33,878 bases of DNA from Chlorogloeopsis fritschii PCC 6912 (GCF_000317285.1 NZ_AJLN01000088.1:1-33878); one strand, 5' to 3'. Positions 7,442 through 17,316 are shown, counted from the first letter of the stretch. Made by a program: numbers and translations. The notes: generated by a model not told the origin, from the letters alone.

Positions 7442-9100
7442 ATGGACAGGTTTTCCTTGTTCCCAAAACATTTACGCCGAATGACAAAATTTTTTTCTTT
7501 ATTTTGTCTGTGTTTATTTTTGGTGATTAGCTGTAGCCCTCGCCCCCAAACAACATCTACATCTGTGGGTTCTCCCAGCAATGATGGTCGTGTTACTGTG
7601 GGTACTACCTTAAAACCACGCACCCTAGATCCGGCTGATGCCTATGAATTACAGTCACTGGTGTTGGTTTACAATATGAGCGATCGCCTCTACACATACC
7701 CTAGCGGCAGCACCGAAATTCAACCTCAGTTGGCTACAGCCTTACCAAAAGTTAGTCAGGATGGTTTAACTTATACTATTCCCTTACGTCAAGGTGTAGT
7801 ATTTCACGACGGCACACCTTTTAATGCCAAAGCTATGGAATTTAGTATCCAGCGCTTTATGCAAAATGGTGGTAAGCCATCTTTCTTGTTGAAAGATGTA
7901 GTAGATTCTGTCAAAGCCACAGGTGATTCTGAATTAACTATTAAGCTGAAAAAACAATTTGCAGCGTTTCCAGCACTTTTAGCATTTCCGGGTGTGTGTG
8001 CCGTTTCACCCAAAGCTTACGAACTCGGTGCAGGGAAATTTCAACCAAATAATTTTATAGGTACTGGCCCTTATAAATTAGCTAAATATGGTACTGATTC
8101 AGTGCGATTTGATGTCTTTGACAAATATTGGGGAGATAAACCAGCAAATCAAGGCATTAACTGGCAAATTTTTAGCAGCCCGGCTAATTTATTTAATGCC
8201 TTTAAAACAAAAGCTGTTGATGTGGCTTACGTATCTCTAGAGCCAATTCAAATTAAAACTCTACAGGAAAGTGCGAAACAAGGTAATTGGCAGCCAATTA
8301 CGGCTGAAGGTAGCGCAGTCAAATTCATGGCTTTAAACAGAAATCAAAAACCTTTGGATAACCCTGCTGTCAGAGGAGCGATCGCGGCATTAATTGACCG
8401 TTCAGTTATCAATCAGCGAGTTTTGTACAATCAAGCAGAAGCACTGTATAGCATGGTGCCAACAACATTTGATGTTTACCAACCAGTTTTTAAAGATAAA
8501 TACGGCGATGGAAATGTAGATAAGGCTAAACAATTGCTAAGTTCGGCTGGTTTCTCAAATAGCAATCCTGCCAGAGTCCAAATTTGGCATAGTTCTACTT
8601 CTCCTACTAGTGCTGCGGCTGCTCAAACAATTAAAGCTCTTGCCGATCAAAAAATGGACGGAATGTTGCAATTTGAAATTAGTCCTGTAGAAAGTGCCAC
8701 CTTTTTTAAAGACATATCCAAAGGTTTGTATCCTGCATCAATATTTGATTGGTATCCAGACTTTTTAGATCCAGACAACTACATTCAACCTTTTTTAGAA
8801 TGTCAGAAAGGTTCAGTGGCTAAAGGATGTGAAGATGGAGCAAGTAAGACACAGGGTTCTTTTTACTACAACGAAAATATTAATAAGCTGATTGCTCAAG
8901 AGCGCAGGGAGCAAAACCCAGAAATTCGTAAAAAAATCTTTACAGATATTCAAGCCCAAGTAGCAACTGATGTGCCTTACGTTCCTTTGTGGCAAAGTAA
9001 GGATTATGTTTTTGCTCAAAATGGTGTGAATGGCGTGCAGCTAGATCCGAGTCAGTTTTTGATTTACAAGACAATCAGCGCTACCCCCACAGGTAAATAG
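7442..9100 (+). CDS. ABC peptide/nickel-type substrate-binding lipoprotein
   Basis: This is the extracytoplasmic binding protein of an ABC importer, family 5 (DppA/OppA/NikA type), about 552 residues. From the ATG at 7442 it has a basic N-region (KHLRRMTK), a hydrophobic core and a lipobox VISC with the lipidated Cys31. The family signature appears after that: GTTLKPRTLDPADAYELQS, the LATALPKVSQDGLTYTIPLR block, VVFHDGTPFNAKAMEFSIQR and NFIGTGPYKLAKY. The length is usual. An ATG at 7406 would add 12 hydrophilic residues before the signal, and one at 7481 would shorten it; 7442 is a compromise. The cognate permease lies 0.8 kb downstream, with an antisense toxin-antitoxin pair between them. 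The ligand (oligopeptide or other) cannot be told from sequence. Confidence 0.9.
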   Translation: MDRFSLFPKHLRRMTKFFSLFCLCLFLVISCSPRPQTTSTSVGSPSNDGRVTVGTTLKPRTLDPADAYELQSLVLVYNMSDRLYTYPSGSTEIQPQLATALPKVSQDGLTYTIPLRQGVVFHDGTPFNAKAMEFSIQRFMQNGGKPSFLLKDVVDSVKATGDSELTIKLKKQFAAFPALLAFPGVCAVSPKAYELGAGKFQPNNFIGTGPYKLAKYGTDSVRFDVFDKYWGDKPANQGINWQIFSSPANLFNAFKTKAVDVAYVSLEPIQIKTLQESAKQGNWQPITAEGSAVKFMALNRNQKPLDNPAVRGAIAALIDRSVINQRVLYNQAEALYSMVPTTFDVYQPVFKDKYGDGNVDKAKQLLSSAGFSNSNPARVQIWHSSTSPTSAAAAQTIKALADQKMDGMLQFEISPVESATFFKDISKGLYPASIFDWYPDFLDPDNYIQPFLECQKGSVAKGCEDGASKTQGSFYYNENINKLIAQERREQNPEIRKKIFTDIQAQVATDVPYVPLWQSKDYVFAQNGVNGVQLDPSQFLIYKTISATPTGK

Positions 9101-9104
9101 CTAC

Positions 9105-9500
9105 TTACCAGATAGTTTGTACATGAGGATAGTTCAAGATGTTAGAGTCACAGGTTAACAGAGGAATTCCATAGCGCATGGCGATCGCAACTAGAATTCT
9201 GTCTGCCGGATCTTTATGAAAAGTGCCTGGTAGCTGTGTACTTGCGATCGCATCCAGAGGATTCAAAGGTTCAATCACAATACCTGAGTGTGTCTGTGCT
9301 AGTGCATACCACTCATTAATCGGCAAGGGTAAGATTAATTTTCCAATGCTGGATTTGACTGCAATCTCCCATACTGAAATCGCAGATACTAGCAAGCCAT
9401 TTTGAGGTTCCTCTGAGTCAATTGCAGCTTGTGCTTGATTCGATAAATGACTTGGATTGTGGAGTAACCAGAGCCAAATATGCGTATCCAACAAAATCAT
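9105..9500 (-). CDS. PIN-domain toxin, VapC type
   Basis: This 131-residue PIN-domain protein is the toxin of a type II toxin-antitoxin system; family members are Mg-dependent ribonucleases. It starts MILLDTHIWLWLL, giving the first catalytic Asp5. Other acidic positions lie in SVWEIAVKS (Glu), DPADRILVAIA (Asp) and LLTCDSNILNY (Asp), so the active site looks intact. The ATG at 9500 overlaps the antitoxin stop by four bases (ATGA), a translational-coupling arrangement. The frame extends six codons further upstream, but that start would lie inside the antitoxin gene. It converges on the transporter gene, with only four bases between the stops. Confidence 0.92.
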   Translation of the reverse strand: MILLDTHIWLWLLHNPSHLSNQAQAAIDSEEPQNGLLVSAISVWEIAVKSSIGKLILPLPINEWYALAQTHSGIVIEPLNPLDAIASTQLPGTFHKDPADRILVAIAMRYGIPLLTCDSNILNYPHVQTIW

Positions 9501-9733
9501 TCGCCCAATGCTTCCCAAAATTCTGGCATTGGTTCGTCAAAATCTTCTGCGATCTTAATTGGCATTCCTCGCAATGGATAGTGATGAGTCGAGATCGGTT
9601 TCCCCTGCCAAGGTACAATGCGAGCAACTGGAATGCCTTCACGAGTAATCACAACTTCAGTTTGAGTTGCTGTTAACTCATCGAGGATTGCAATCAGGGT
9701 GCTATCTGTCTGTTGAACATTGAGGTACTTCAT
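9497..9733 (-). CDS. Phd/YefM-type antitoxin
   Basis: This 78-residue antitoxin partners the PIN toxin. It begins MKYLNVQQTDSTLIAILDEL and contains the Phd/YefM core TEVVITREGIPVARIVPW, the DNA-binding N-terminal domain. The C-terminal segment (DFDEPMPEFWEALGE) is acidic and aromatic and would wrap around the toxin. The ATG at 9733 fits the family N-terminus; the frame is open upstream to 9832, but those 33 residues do not resemble it. The pair would be autoregulated through its own promoter, which should lie at 9734-9900. The gene order is the standard antitoxin-then-toxin. Confidence 0.88.
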   Translation of the reverse strand: MKYLNVQQTDSTLIAILDELTATQTEVVITREGIPVARIVPWQGKPISTHHYPLRGMPIKIAEDFDEPMPEFWEALGE

Positions 9734-9907
9734 TCCATCAATTTCTACAACTGCTTTTATGCTTTCATTGTAGGGGATTCTCCAACAACCAATGCCGCAA
9801 TTAACTAACACTGGTATTAAGTACCTCAACAAAATTAATTACACATTCTTTATACTGTTCCCCCAACCCTTGTCTCCACCCATAACTTTAATTTTGCCTA
9901 ACTACTT

Positions 9908-10933
9908 ATGTCTCGCTCCAAAGCTTTACAATACTACATTATTATTCGCCTGCTCTTAGCTCCGTTGATGCTATGGACAATTACCACGGTAGTGTTTCTC
10001 TTGCTACGAGCAACGCCCGGAGATCCAGCAGATGCAATTCTGGGTGGGCGTGCGCCAGAAAGTGCGAAAGAAGAGCTGCGAAAACAATTAGGTTTAGATC
10101 TTCCTTTGTGGTTGCAGTATCTCAATTACATGGGAAGTTTATTGCGTTTGGATTTAGGGAAGTCTTTGACAAGCCAGGGGCAAAGCGTTTGGCAGGTAAT
10201 TGTTGATTACTTTCCTGCTACAGCAGAATTAGCAGTATGTAGTATGGTGGTTGCGCTGACTGTCGGAATTGCGATCGGTACTCTTTCTGCTTCTCGTCCT
10301 GGTACATTTTTTGACTTTGGCGGAAGGTTATTTGGTATTATCACGTATTCACTGCCGATGTTTTGGGCAGGAATGCTTTTGCAATTGATATTTGCAGTAC
10401 AACTTGGTTGGTTTCCATCCTCAGGGCGCTTTGCCTCTAGTTTGCCTTCTCCTGAGCGGCTCACTGGTTTGTATACAATTGATAGTCTCTTAAGTGGTGA
10501 CTTAGCTCAATTTTTTACAGCTTTGCATTATCTGGCACTTCCTAGTATTACCTTGGGAGTTTTGCTCAGTGGTATTTTTGAGCGGATTGTACGAGTGAAT
10601 CTCAAACAAACTCTGCAAGCAGATTATGTGGAAGCAGCTAGAGCTAGAGGCATTCCTGAAAGAAAAATTTTAGTTTCCCATGCTTTAAAAAATGCTTTGA
10701 TTCCAGTAATTACTGTTTTAGGATTAACTTTTGCTTCGTTATTAGGTGGAGCAATTTTAACTGAAGTTACTTTTTCTTGGCCGGGATTGGCAAATAAACT
10801 GTATGAAGCTATTTCCTTGCGGGATTATCCTACAGTCCAGGGCTTATTGGTATTTTTTGGCTCAATTGTTGTAGCAGCAAGTATTTTGATTGATATTTTA
10901 AATGCTTATGTAGATCCGCGAATTAGGTATTAA
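9908..10933 (+). CDS. ABC transporter permease, DppB/OppB type
   Basis: This is a 341-residue inner-membrane permease of a peptide/nickel-type ABC importer. It has the N-terminal helix IRLLLAPLMLWTITTVVFLL followed by RATPGDPADAILGG, which is diagnostic for the DppB subfamily. Several hydrophobic helices follow, then the EAA loop (VEAARARGIPERKILVSHAL) that docks onto the ATPase, and a final helix ending YVDPRIRY. The length is normal. No clear ribosome-binding site precedes the ATG. It pairs logically with the binding protein at 7442. The second permease (DppC) and ATPases are not in the window, so they must lie elsewhere. Its last 11 bp overlap the 3' end of the convergent hybrid kinase. 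Confidence 0.93.
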   Translation: MSRSKALQYYIIIRLLLAPLMLWTITTVVFLLLRATPGDPADAILGGRAPESAKEELRKQLGLDLPLWLQYLNYMGSLLRLDLGKSLTSQGQSVWQVIVDYFPATAELAVCSMVVALTVGIAIGTLSASRPGTFFDFGGRLFGIITYSLPMFWAGMLLQLIFAVQLGWFPSSGRFASSLPSPERLTGLYTIDSLLSGDLAQFFTALHYLALPSITLGVLLSGIFERIVRVNLKQTLQADYVEAARARGIPERKILVSHALKNALIPVITVLGLTFASLLGGAILTEVTFSWPGLANKLYEAISLRDYPTVQGLLVFFGSIVVAASILIDILNAYVDPRIRY

Positions 10934-13196
10934 GTACTTTTTGTAAAGTCAGCAATAATTCTTTAACTGTATAGGGTTTCGATAAAAATGTTTTAGCACC
11001 AACAGTTGCTGCTTCCGCTAATTTACTGGTAGACATCAATCCACTTGTAGCCACAATTTTTACTTTTGGGTTGATTTTTTGTAAGGTGCGGATAGCAGTG
11101 ATCCCATCGAGTGATGGCAGCATCATATCCATAAGTACAGCACTGATATGATTTCGATTTTGGGCGTATAGCGCGATCGCTTCAATGCCATCACTAGCAA
11201 TTAGTGTTTTGTAGTTATAAGCCTCTAGCGATGCTTTAGTAATCTCTTTAATAGCAGGTTCATCATCTACAACCATAATTAATTCTCCCTTACCTGCCAG
11301 TGGTTCTAATTCTTGAGCTAACTCTGTTTCTGTTTCCTGTGCTGCTGGTAAGTAAATTTTAAAGCTGGTTCCTTGCCCGACTTCACTGTAGACATTGACA
11401 AATCCACCGTGGCTTTTGACAATGCCAATAACAGTGGAAAGTCCTAAACCTGTACCTTTACCTAATTCTTTCGTGGTAAAGAATGGTTCAAAAATTCTCT
11501 CTAAGATTTCTGGAGGGATGCCAACACCAGTATCGGTAATAGTAATGACAGCGTAGGAACCGACTTTGGCTTCCAAATGCATTCGAGCATAATTTTCATC
11601 AATTACCAGGTTTTCGGCAGTAATGGTTAAAGTACCTCCATTAGGCATAGCATCACGAGCGTTAACGCAAAGATTCATTAATACCTGATGTAGTTGTGTA
11701 CTATCTCCGCAAACTGTCCACAGGTTTTGTGGTAAATCCATCACCACTTCAACAGACTTGGGAAAAGTTTGTTTGACAATCTTGACAACTTCCTTAATCA
11801 AGTGCTTGACTTGCAAAGTCATGCGCTTGCCTTCAACACCCCGCGCAAATGACAAAACTTGCTTAACTAAGTCGGCACCTCGTCTAGCACTGTCTTCTAG
11901 TATTTCTAACAGGTGTTCGTGTTCCGGATACAAATCAGGAAATTTGATTGGCAGCAGTTGAGCTACTGCCAGAATTGGTGTGAGGATATTGTTAAGGTCG
12001 TGGGCAATACCACTAGCAAGAGTACCGATGCTTTCTAGGCGTTGAGTGCGAAATAATTGTGTTTCTAGTTGTTTTTTCTCAGTAATGTCAGTATCTACTG
12101 TGAGAATAGATTTAGGAGAACCGTCTTGGTGACAAACTAAAGTCCAACGGCTGGCAACCAAAACTTCTTTACCTGTTTTGGTAACCTTAGTTAACTCGCC
12201 CTGCCATTTTCCTTTGGCAATAACCGTCAACAGCGCCGTTCCTACTTCTGACGGTAATTCATCATTATATAAAAGTTCAGTGGCATCTTTACCGTAAACT
12301 TCTTCTGCGCGCCAACCGTAAAGATTTTCTGCGCCTCTATTCCAAAATATAATTTTGTTTTCTAAATCTCGCACGAGAATTGCATCTGTTGTCACATTCA
12401 GCAATGCCGCTTGTTCGCGGATTTTCTCTTCTGCTAGCTTGCGATCGCTTATATCAATGCTGGCGCAGGTTATTCCTACTACTTCTTGTGCTTCATTGCG
12501 TAATGGCTCTACAGTTAAGTCGTAATATCGAGTTCCTTGTGCTGTAGTAATAGATACTTCTTCTCTGGTGCCAACTCCAGTAGCAAGCACGCGTTGTTTA
12601 ATTTCCAATAAACGTTGCACCTGATCGGGAGCAATTAAATCTAAGTCCCGTTTACCGATAATTCCTTCATCTACAAACCCTGGTGAGGTGTTATAAACCC
12701 AGGTGTAAAAAAGTTCTTTGTCTTGGGTAGAAACAATGATGGGAGAGTTTTTTAATGCTACCCGAAATCTCTCCTCACTTTGTCGCAGTGCTTCCTCTAC
12801 TCGTTGTCGCTCAATGGCATAGCGCATACAGCGTACCAACAAGTCTCCATTTACCTGCCCTTTGATTAAGTAATCCTGCGCTCCCTGTTGCATAGCTCTG
12901 GTAGCCAAACTTTCATCATCTAAACCTGTCAGGACGATAATAGGAATAGCTGGTGCTTGCAAATGCATTTTGAGAAATGTTTCCAATCCCTGGCTATCTG
13001 GCAGTGAGAGATCTAAGAGGATAACATCAAAGCTTTTTTGCTTAAGAATCTCTAGTGCTTCATCTAGCTGCTCAACAGGTATTAATTGAAACTGTGCAGA
13101 AGTGACATCCCACAAAAATTCCTGCAACAGACGCACATCGGCGGGATTGTCTTCAACCAACAAAATTTTGAGCGGTTGTTCTGCCATTTTAGTCAT
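10923..13196 (-). CDS. hybrid histidine kinase, receiver at both ends
   Basis: This 757-residue cytoplasmic sensor has the order receiver (about 9-130, phospho-acceptor Asp62 in ILLDLSLP), PAS (about 140-260), PAS (about 265-380), HisKA (His399 in GIAHDLNN), HATPase (VLMNLCVNARDAM, TDTGVGIPPE, GKGTGLGLS) and a C-terminal receiver (Asp690 in LMDMMLP). All catalytic motifs are intact. No transmembrane helix or DNA-binding domain is present, so the output must be phosphotransfer to another protein. It is probably part of one signalling unit with the CheY-like receiver and large kinase upstream on the same strand, although a repeat-filled 281-bp gap precedes it. ATGs at 13196 and 13187 are both plausible starts. 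The signal is unknown. Confidence 0.93.
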   Translation of the reverse strand: MTKMAEQPLKILLVEDNPADVRLLQEFLWDVTSAQFQLIPVEQLDEALEILKQKSFDVILLDLSLPDSQGLETFLKMHLQAPAIPIIVLTGLDDESLATRAMQQGAQDYLIKGQVNGDLLVRCMRYAIERQRVEEALRQSEERFRVALKNSPIIVSTQDKELFYTWVYNTSPGFVDEGIIGKRDLDLIAPDQVQRLLEIKQRVLATGVGTREEVSITTAQGTRYYDLTVEPLRNEAQEVVGITCASIDISDRKLAEEKIREQAALLNVTTDAILVRDLENKIIFWNRGAENLYGWRAEEVYGKDATELLYNDELPSEVGTALLTVIAKGKWQGELTKVTKTGKEVLVASRWTLVCHQDGSPKSILTVDTDITEKKQLETQLFRTQRLESIGTLASGIAHDLNNILTPILAVAQLLPIKFPDLYPEHEHLLEILEDSARRGADLVKQVLSFARGVEGKRMTLQVKHLIKEVVKIVKQTFPKSVEVVMDLPQNLWTVCGDSTQLHQVLMNLCVNARDAMPNGGTLTITAENLVIDENYARMHLEAKVGSYAVITITDTGVGIPPEILERIFEPFFTTKELGKGTGLGLSTVIGIVKSHGGFVNVYSEVGQGTSFKIYLPAAQETETELAQELEPLAGKGELIMVVDDEPAIKEITKASLEAYNYKTLIASDGIEAIALYAQNRNHISAVLMDMMLPSLDGITAIRTLQKINPKVKIVATSGLMSTSKLAEAATVGAKTFLSKPYTVKELLLTLQKVLNT

Positions 13197-13219
13197 TAGT
13201 TATTGGTCATTGGTTAGTA

Positions 13220-13392
13220 GTTAGTAGTTAGTAGGGGAGCCAGTGCGATGGGGAGGCAGCGCGGTGGACGGGTTTCCCGGCATAAAGCGACTGCCGTCGG
13301 CTCCGCCGACTTGTAGCACCTGGCGTGCGGGTTTAAAAGATAAGTTGTCGTTTTTAACCGAAAGACAATCAACAAAACCCGCCCGTACAGTG
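13220..13392. repeat. dispersed repeat copy B
   Basis: This is the longest copy of the dispersed repeat. Its outer parts are the reverse complement of copy A (2506-2631): GTTAGTAGGGGAGCCAGTGC at the left and GGCTCCGCCGACTTGTAGCA in the middle. The 56-bp core at 13327-13382, bounded by GCGGGTTT and AAACCCGC, instead aligns to copy A in the same plus-strand orientation, with about 32 of 40 inner positions identical. It also carries about 50 bp (around 13251-13297) absent from copy A. Confidence 0.75.
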
Positions 13393-13402
13393 GTTAGTAG
13401 TT

Positions 13403-13460
13403 GGTTGTTCTCCTGGTGCTCCTGAAGCTCCCCGGCTCCCCGGCTCCTCCTCTTCAAGCG
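13403..13460. repeat. low-complexity CTCCCCGG minisatellite
   Basis: Tandem, slightly varied units of the type GCTCCCCG and CTCCTGGTG fill this stretch between the two response-regulator genes. It is non-coding in the strand sense of its neighbours and resembles the short tandem repeats of filamentous cyanobacteria. Confidence 0.5.
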
Positions 13461-13477
13461 CCCCCAAGCCCTCGTCT

Positions 13478-13903
13478 TTACTCCGATGGCAGTTTGACGA
13501 TGGTAAACCAAAAATTTTCTATGGATTGTACGATCTTAACGAATTGATCGAAGTCAACGGGCTTTGTTATGTAGCAGTTAGCAGCAAGACTGTAGACTTT
13601 TAAAACATCTTCTTCAGCTTGAGAAGTGGTTAAAACTACTACAGGGATTCGCTTGAGAGTTTCATCCGCCTTGATTTCTGCCAGCACTTCTCTACCATCT
13701 TTTTTAGGTAAATTTAAATCGAGTAAGACAATATCAGGGTGAGGTACATGAGCATATTTATCTTCTTTACGTAGAAACGCGATCGCCTCTACACCATCTT
13801 CTACCACACTCAAGTTAACAGAGATTTTGCTATCTTCTAAGGCTATTTTGGTTAATTCTACATCACCAGGATTGTCTTCTATTAACAAAATCTCAATAGG
13901 CAT
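13478..13903 (-). CDS. CheY-like single-domain response regulator
   Basis: This 141-residue stand-alone receiver resembles the Rcp-type partners of cyanobacterial phytochrome-class kinases. It has the acidic pair in [13 protein letters not shown], the phospho-acceptor Asp in [13 protein letters not shown], the conserved Thr in VVVLTTS and the Lys in [12 protein letters not shown]. There is no output domain, so it acts by protein contact or as a phosphate shuttle. The ATG at 13903 matches the family start [15 protein letters not shown] at 13924 would overlap the kinase stop as GTGA and add seven residues, which would give translational coupling. It lies directly downstream of the 1131-residue kinase, which is its likely phosphodonor. 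Confidence 0.93.
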   Translation of the reverse strand: MPIEILLIEDNPGDVELTKIALEDSKISVNLSVVEDGVEAIAFLRKEDKYAHVPHPDIVLLDLNLPKKDGREVLAEIKADETLKRIPVVVLTTSQAEEDVLKVYSLAANCYITKPVDFDQFVKIVQSIENFWFTIVKLPSE

Positions 13904-13920
13904 GATTTCTATTCGAGTAT

Positions 13921-16900
13921 TCACGATGAAGTACCTATCCTATCTGGAATCGTGAAGTAGAAGGTGGCACCTTGCCCTGCTTCCGACTCTACCCAGATGC
14001 GCCCACCGTGGCGTTCGACAATTTTTTTACAAATTGCCAAGCCAATACCAGTACCGGGATACTTGCCCCTAGCGTGCAAACGCTGAAAAATGACAAAGAT
14101 GCGATCGCGATACTGAGGTTCGATTCCAATACCATTATCGCGCACCCAAAAGAGCCATTCTGGAATTTGAGGAGTGGGGGAGTGGGAGAATTCTTCTCCT
14201 TTTCCCCTTGTCTCCCTATCTCCTTGTCCCCTTGTCCCAATTCCTTCTACCCTAGTTACTCCAATCTCAATTTGTGGTGTCAGTTCGCTCTTAAATTTGA
14301 TGGCGTTATTAATCAAGTTTTGAAATAGCTGGGTAAGTTGTGTGGCATCGGCAATGACTTGAGGCAAGGCTTCTGTATGGGTAATAACTGCACCGCTTTC
14401 GGCAATGGCAACTTTGAGATTGGCGATCGCTTGCTGCAAAATTAGGTTGCAATCAACAGTCTCAAAGGGTTGGGCGCGGGTACTGATGCGGGAAAAGCGT
14501 AGCAAGTCATTAATGAGGATTTGCATCCGACTTGCACCGTCTACGGCGTAAGCAATAAATTCATCTGCTTTAGAATCAAGTTTGTTTTTGTATTTTCTCT
14601 CCAGTAGTTGTAGATAGCTTGTCACCATTCGCAATGGTTCTTGCAAGTCGTGGGAGGCTACATAGGCAAACTGTTCTAATTCTGTGTTGGAACGAGCTAG
14701 TTCTTCTCGTTGGCGCATTTCTTGTTCCAACAACTGGGCTTGAGATAGAGCAATACCAATTTGGTTTGCCAATTGTTGCAACAAATCAATTTCAAAATTA
14801 CTCCAATCTCTTGGCTCTAGACACTGTTGAGCAATCAGCAATCCCCAAAGTGTATCTCTGAGAATAATCGGCACAACTATGTGCGCTTTTACGCTCAAAT
14901 TCTCTAAAAATTCTCTATGACAAGGATGAAGATTTGCCGTGGCAATATTGGGGACAACATGAATTCTTCCCTGACGATAAGCTTCTTGGTATTCTTGATG
15001 GAAACAAGGTTCAAAGAGTTTTTGCGTCAAAATGGAGTTACAATCAGGTACTACAGCTTCTTGCACAACTGTTCCCGAACCATCATGACCCAACTGAAAA
15101 ATTAATACTCGATCGGAATGGAGTAATTTTTGAATTTCCGTAACTGTGGTTTGGAGAATTTCTTCAGTTCGTAAAGATTGGCGGATTTTAAGGGTAATTT
15201 CAGCTAAAAGTTGCGATCGCTGATGTTGCTGTTTTAATTCGTCTTCGGCTCGTTTGCGTTCGGAAATATCACTAAGCGCTCCTAACATCCGCAACGGACG
15301 TCCTTTGGCATCCCGAATTGCTTTGCCTCTAATTAGGAACCAGTTGTAGCTGCCATTAGTTTGACGCAACCGTACTTCCATTTGACAGGGTTGGTTGAGT
15401 TCTAGATGTTGGTAAAGCAGTTCTGCAAATCGCTCTCGATCTTGAAGATGTACTAGTTGGTAGAGAAATTCATAGAAATGCCTTTGTTCTTCTTTTGGTG
15501 GTAAACCCAAAAATTGATAAAACCGTTTTGAGCAAAAGCAATTGTTATAAACAATATCCCAATCCCAGATCGCATCATTAATAGCGTCAATTACTAACTG
15601 CAATCGTTCTTCGCTTTTCTGCAAGCCTGCTTCTGCTTGTTTGCGCTCGGTAATATCAGTAATTGTCCCGATAAAGCCAGTAATTTTACAACCATTTTCT
15701 CTTTCTGCAACTGCCTGACCAAATACCCAGAATATAGTTCCATCATCACGTTGAAACCGATACTCCGATTGAAATGGCAATAGACAGGTTGCATCCAAAC
15801 TAACTGTATTTACCCATTGATACCATCCACTAGCAACACGCTCTTGGTCATCTGGATGTAAAGCCACAATCCAGTCTTCTCCTAGTGCATCTTGGAAGGA
15901 GAGTCCGGTAATTTCACGCCAGCGTTCGTTAACATAAACAAAACTTCCCTGGGCATCGGTACGGAAGATACCTACAGGTACAGCTTGGGCAAGAGTAGCA
16001 TATCGGCGTTCGCTCTCTCGCAAAGCCAGTTCTGCTTGCTTGCGCTTGGTAATATCCAAGTCTATCCCTGCAATTTGGATTGGTTTACCCGTGCGATCGC
16101 AGATCACATGGCCTTTTATCGCAGCCCAGCGAGTTTTACCATTAGGTAAGATAAAGCGAAACTCTAAGTCAAGATAAGAATCTTCTTTTTCCTCGATGGC
16201 ACGGACGGTAGCATCTAACACTCTGTCTCTGTCTTGTGGATGCAGCAACTTGACGAAAGTTTCCGCTCGTCCGTCAAAAGTCCCTGGCTCCATTTCAAAT
16301 AACTGTTCTAGGTTAGCAGACCAACTCAACTGTTGCGTCAGCAGATCCCAATCCCAAGTTCCCATGCCTGCGACTTCCATTGCTAATCGCAATCTGGCTT
16401 CGCTATCTTGTAGCGCCTGCTCTGTTTGCTTGCGATCGCTAATATTAATCCAATAACCAACGATTTCTAACGGTTCACCAAAACCGTCTCGGACTAAAGT
16501 CATTTCATCCCGAACCCAGCGATAACTACCATCTTGGTGCTGAAAACGATATTCGTGGATGTGATGTCCCTGCTCAAACAAGGTGGCTAAGTTGGCAAAT
16601 ACACTAGGAGCGTCTTCAGGATGAATATGCTCTACCCAAAAGTTAGTATTTTCAGTAAATTCACGACTGCTATAGCCCAATATAGAGCTAACATTATCAC
16701 TTATAAAGGTAGCGGGAAAATCTCCACTCGGCTGGCAAGAATATATCACCGCAGGGCTAGCACTCAGTAAGTGGCGCAGTCTTGCTTCCGCCAGCTGATG
16801 CTGTTCCTCAACTTGCCGCAGTGAAATTACATCTCGCCGCATTTCCAGTTGTGCCATCACTTGCCGCCCCAAAGCTTGCAATCCAGCCACCTGTTGTGAA

Positions 16901-17316
16901 TTCAGTTGTCGGGGTTCTCGATCCATGACGCAAAGGGTAGCGATCGCCTGTCCTTCTGGCGAGAGCAGAGGGACACCAGCGTAGAATCGCACACAGAAAG
17001 GAGAAGCCACCACTGGGTTTGTCTTCCACTGTGAATCTGCCAAAGTATCAGAAACAATTAGAACTTCCTGCTGCTGAATACAAGTGGGGCAGATTCCTAT
17101 GTTGCGTGATAATTCTGTAAAATTCCAACCAACTGTTGCTTTCAACCACTGACGGTTTTCATCAATGAAATTGATACAAGCTATTGGTGTGCCACAAATA
17201 AGGGCTGCTAACTGGACAAGATTGTCGAAAGCCGCTTCGGGTTCAGTATCAAGTATTTGATATTGACGGAGCACTGCTAGCCTTGCCCTTTCCCGATCAA
17301 TTGGTAGAGCTGACAT
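13921..17316 (-). CDS. multi-sensor GAF/PAS histidine kinase
   Basis: This 1131-residue cytoplasmic kinase has, in order, GAF (about 25-165), four PAS/PAC units (about 180-300, 305-430, 435-565 and 570-690), a second GAF (about 705-865), HisKA (His889 in [12 protein letters not shown]) and HATPase ([28 protein letters not shown]). The second GAF contains LHPCHREFL with Cys799-His800 at the place where cyanobacteriochromes attach bilin, and WGLLIAQQC after it, so light sensing is possible but unproven. Residues about 1025-1049 ([15 protein letters not shown] and following) are a low-complexity insert made by an in-frame DNA repeat. The gene overlaps or abuts the receiver gene downstream. There is no transmembrane segment. 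Confidence 0.93.
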   Translation of the reverse strand: MSALPIDRERARLAVLRQYQILDTEPEAAFDNLVQLAALICGTPIACINFIDENRQWLKATVGWNFTELSRNIGICPTCIQQQEVLIVSDTLADSQWKTNPVVASPFCVRFYAGVPLLSPEGQAIATLCVMDREPRQLNSQQVAGLQALGRQVMAQLEMRRDVISLRQVEEQHQLAEARLRHLLSASPAVIYSCQPSGDFPATFISDNVSSILGYSSREFTENTNFWVEHIHPEDAPSVFANLATLFEQGHHIHEYRFQHQDGSYRWVRDEMTLVRDGFGEPLEIVGYWINISDRKQTEQALQDSEARLRLAMEVAGMGTWDWDLLTQQLSWSANLEQLFEMEPGTFDGRAETFVKLLHPQDRDRVLDATVRAIEEKEDSYLDLEFRFILPNGKTRWAAIKGHVICDRTGKPIQIAGIDLDITKRKQAELALRESERRYATLAQAVPVGIFRTDAQGSFVYVNERWREITGLSFQDALGEDWIVALHPDDQERVASGWYQWVNTVSLDATCLLPFQSEYRFQRDDGTIFWVFGQAVAERENGCKITGFIGTITDITERKQAEAGLQKSEERLQLVIDAINDAIWDWDIVYNNCFCSKRFYQFLGLPPKEEQRHFYEFLYQLVHLQDRERFAELLYQHLELNQPCQMEVRLRQTNGSYNWFLIRGKAIRDAKGRPLRMLGALSDISERKRAEDELKQQHQRSQLLAEITLKIRQSLRTEEILQTTVTEIQKLLHSDRVLIFQLGHDGSGTVVQEAVVPDCNSILTQKLFEPCFHQEYQEAYRQGRIHVVPNIATANLHPCHREFLENLSVKAHIVVPIILRDTLWGLLIAQQCLEPRDWSNFEIDLLQQLANQIGIALSQAQLLEQEMRQREELARSNTELEQFAYVASHDLQEPLRMVTSYLQLLERKYKNKLDSKADEFIAYAVDGASRMQILINDLLRFSRISTRAQPFETVDCNLILQQAIANLKVAIAESGAVITHTEALPQVIADATQLTQLFQNLINNAIKFKSELTPQIEIGVTRVEGIGTRGQGDRETRGKGEEFSHSPTPQIPEWLFWVRDNGIGIEPQYRDRIFVIFQRLHARGKYPGTGIGLAICKKIVERHGGRIWVESEAGQGATFYFTIPDRIGTSS
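14171..14243. repeat. heptanucleotide-type repeat inside kinase ORF
   Basis: On the plus strand this is a run of GGAGTGG units followed by pyrimidine-rich units (CCCCTTGTCTCCCTATCTCC). It is the same style of short tandem repeat found at 7122-7204. It is in frame with the kinase and encodes a Gly/Arg/Glu-rich insert between the N box and the G1 box of the ATPase domain. Confidence 0.7.

Noticed and set aside
11758-16456. Several plus-strand open frames of 60-118 residues
   Set aside because: All are opposite the intact kinase genes and have no protein-like motifs.
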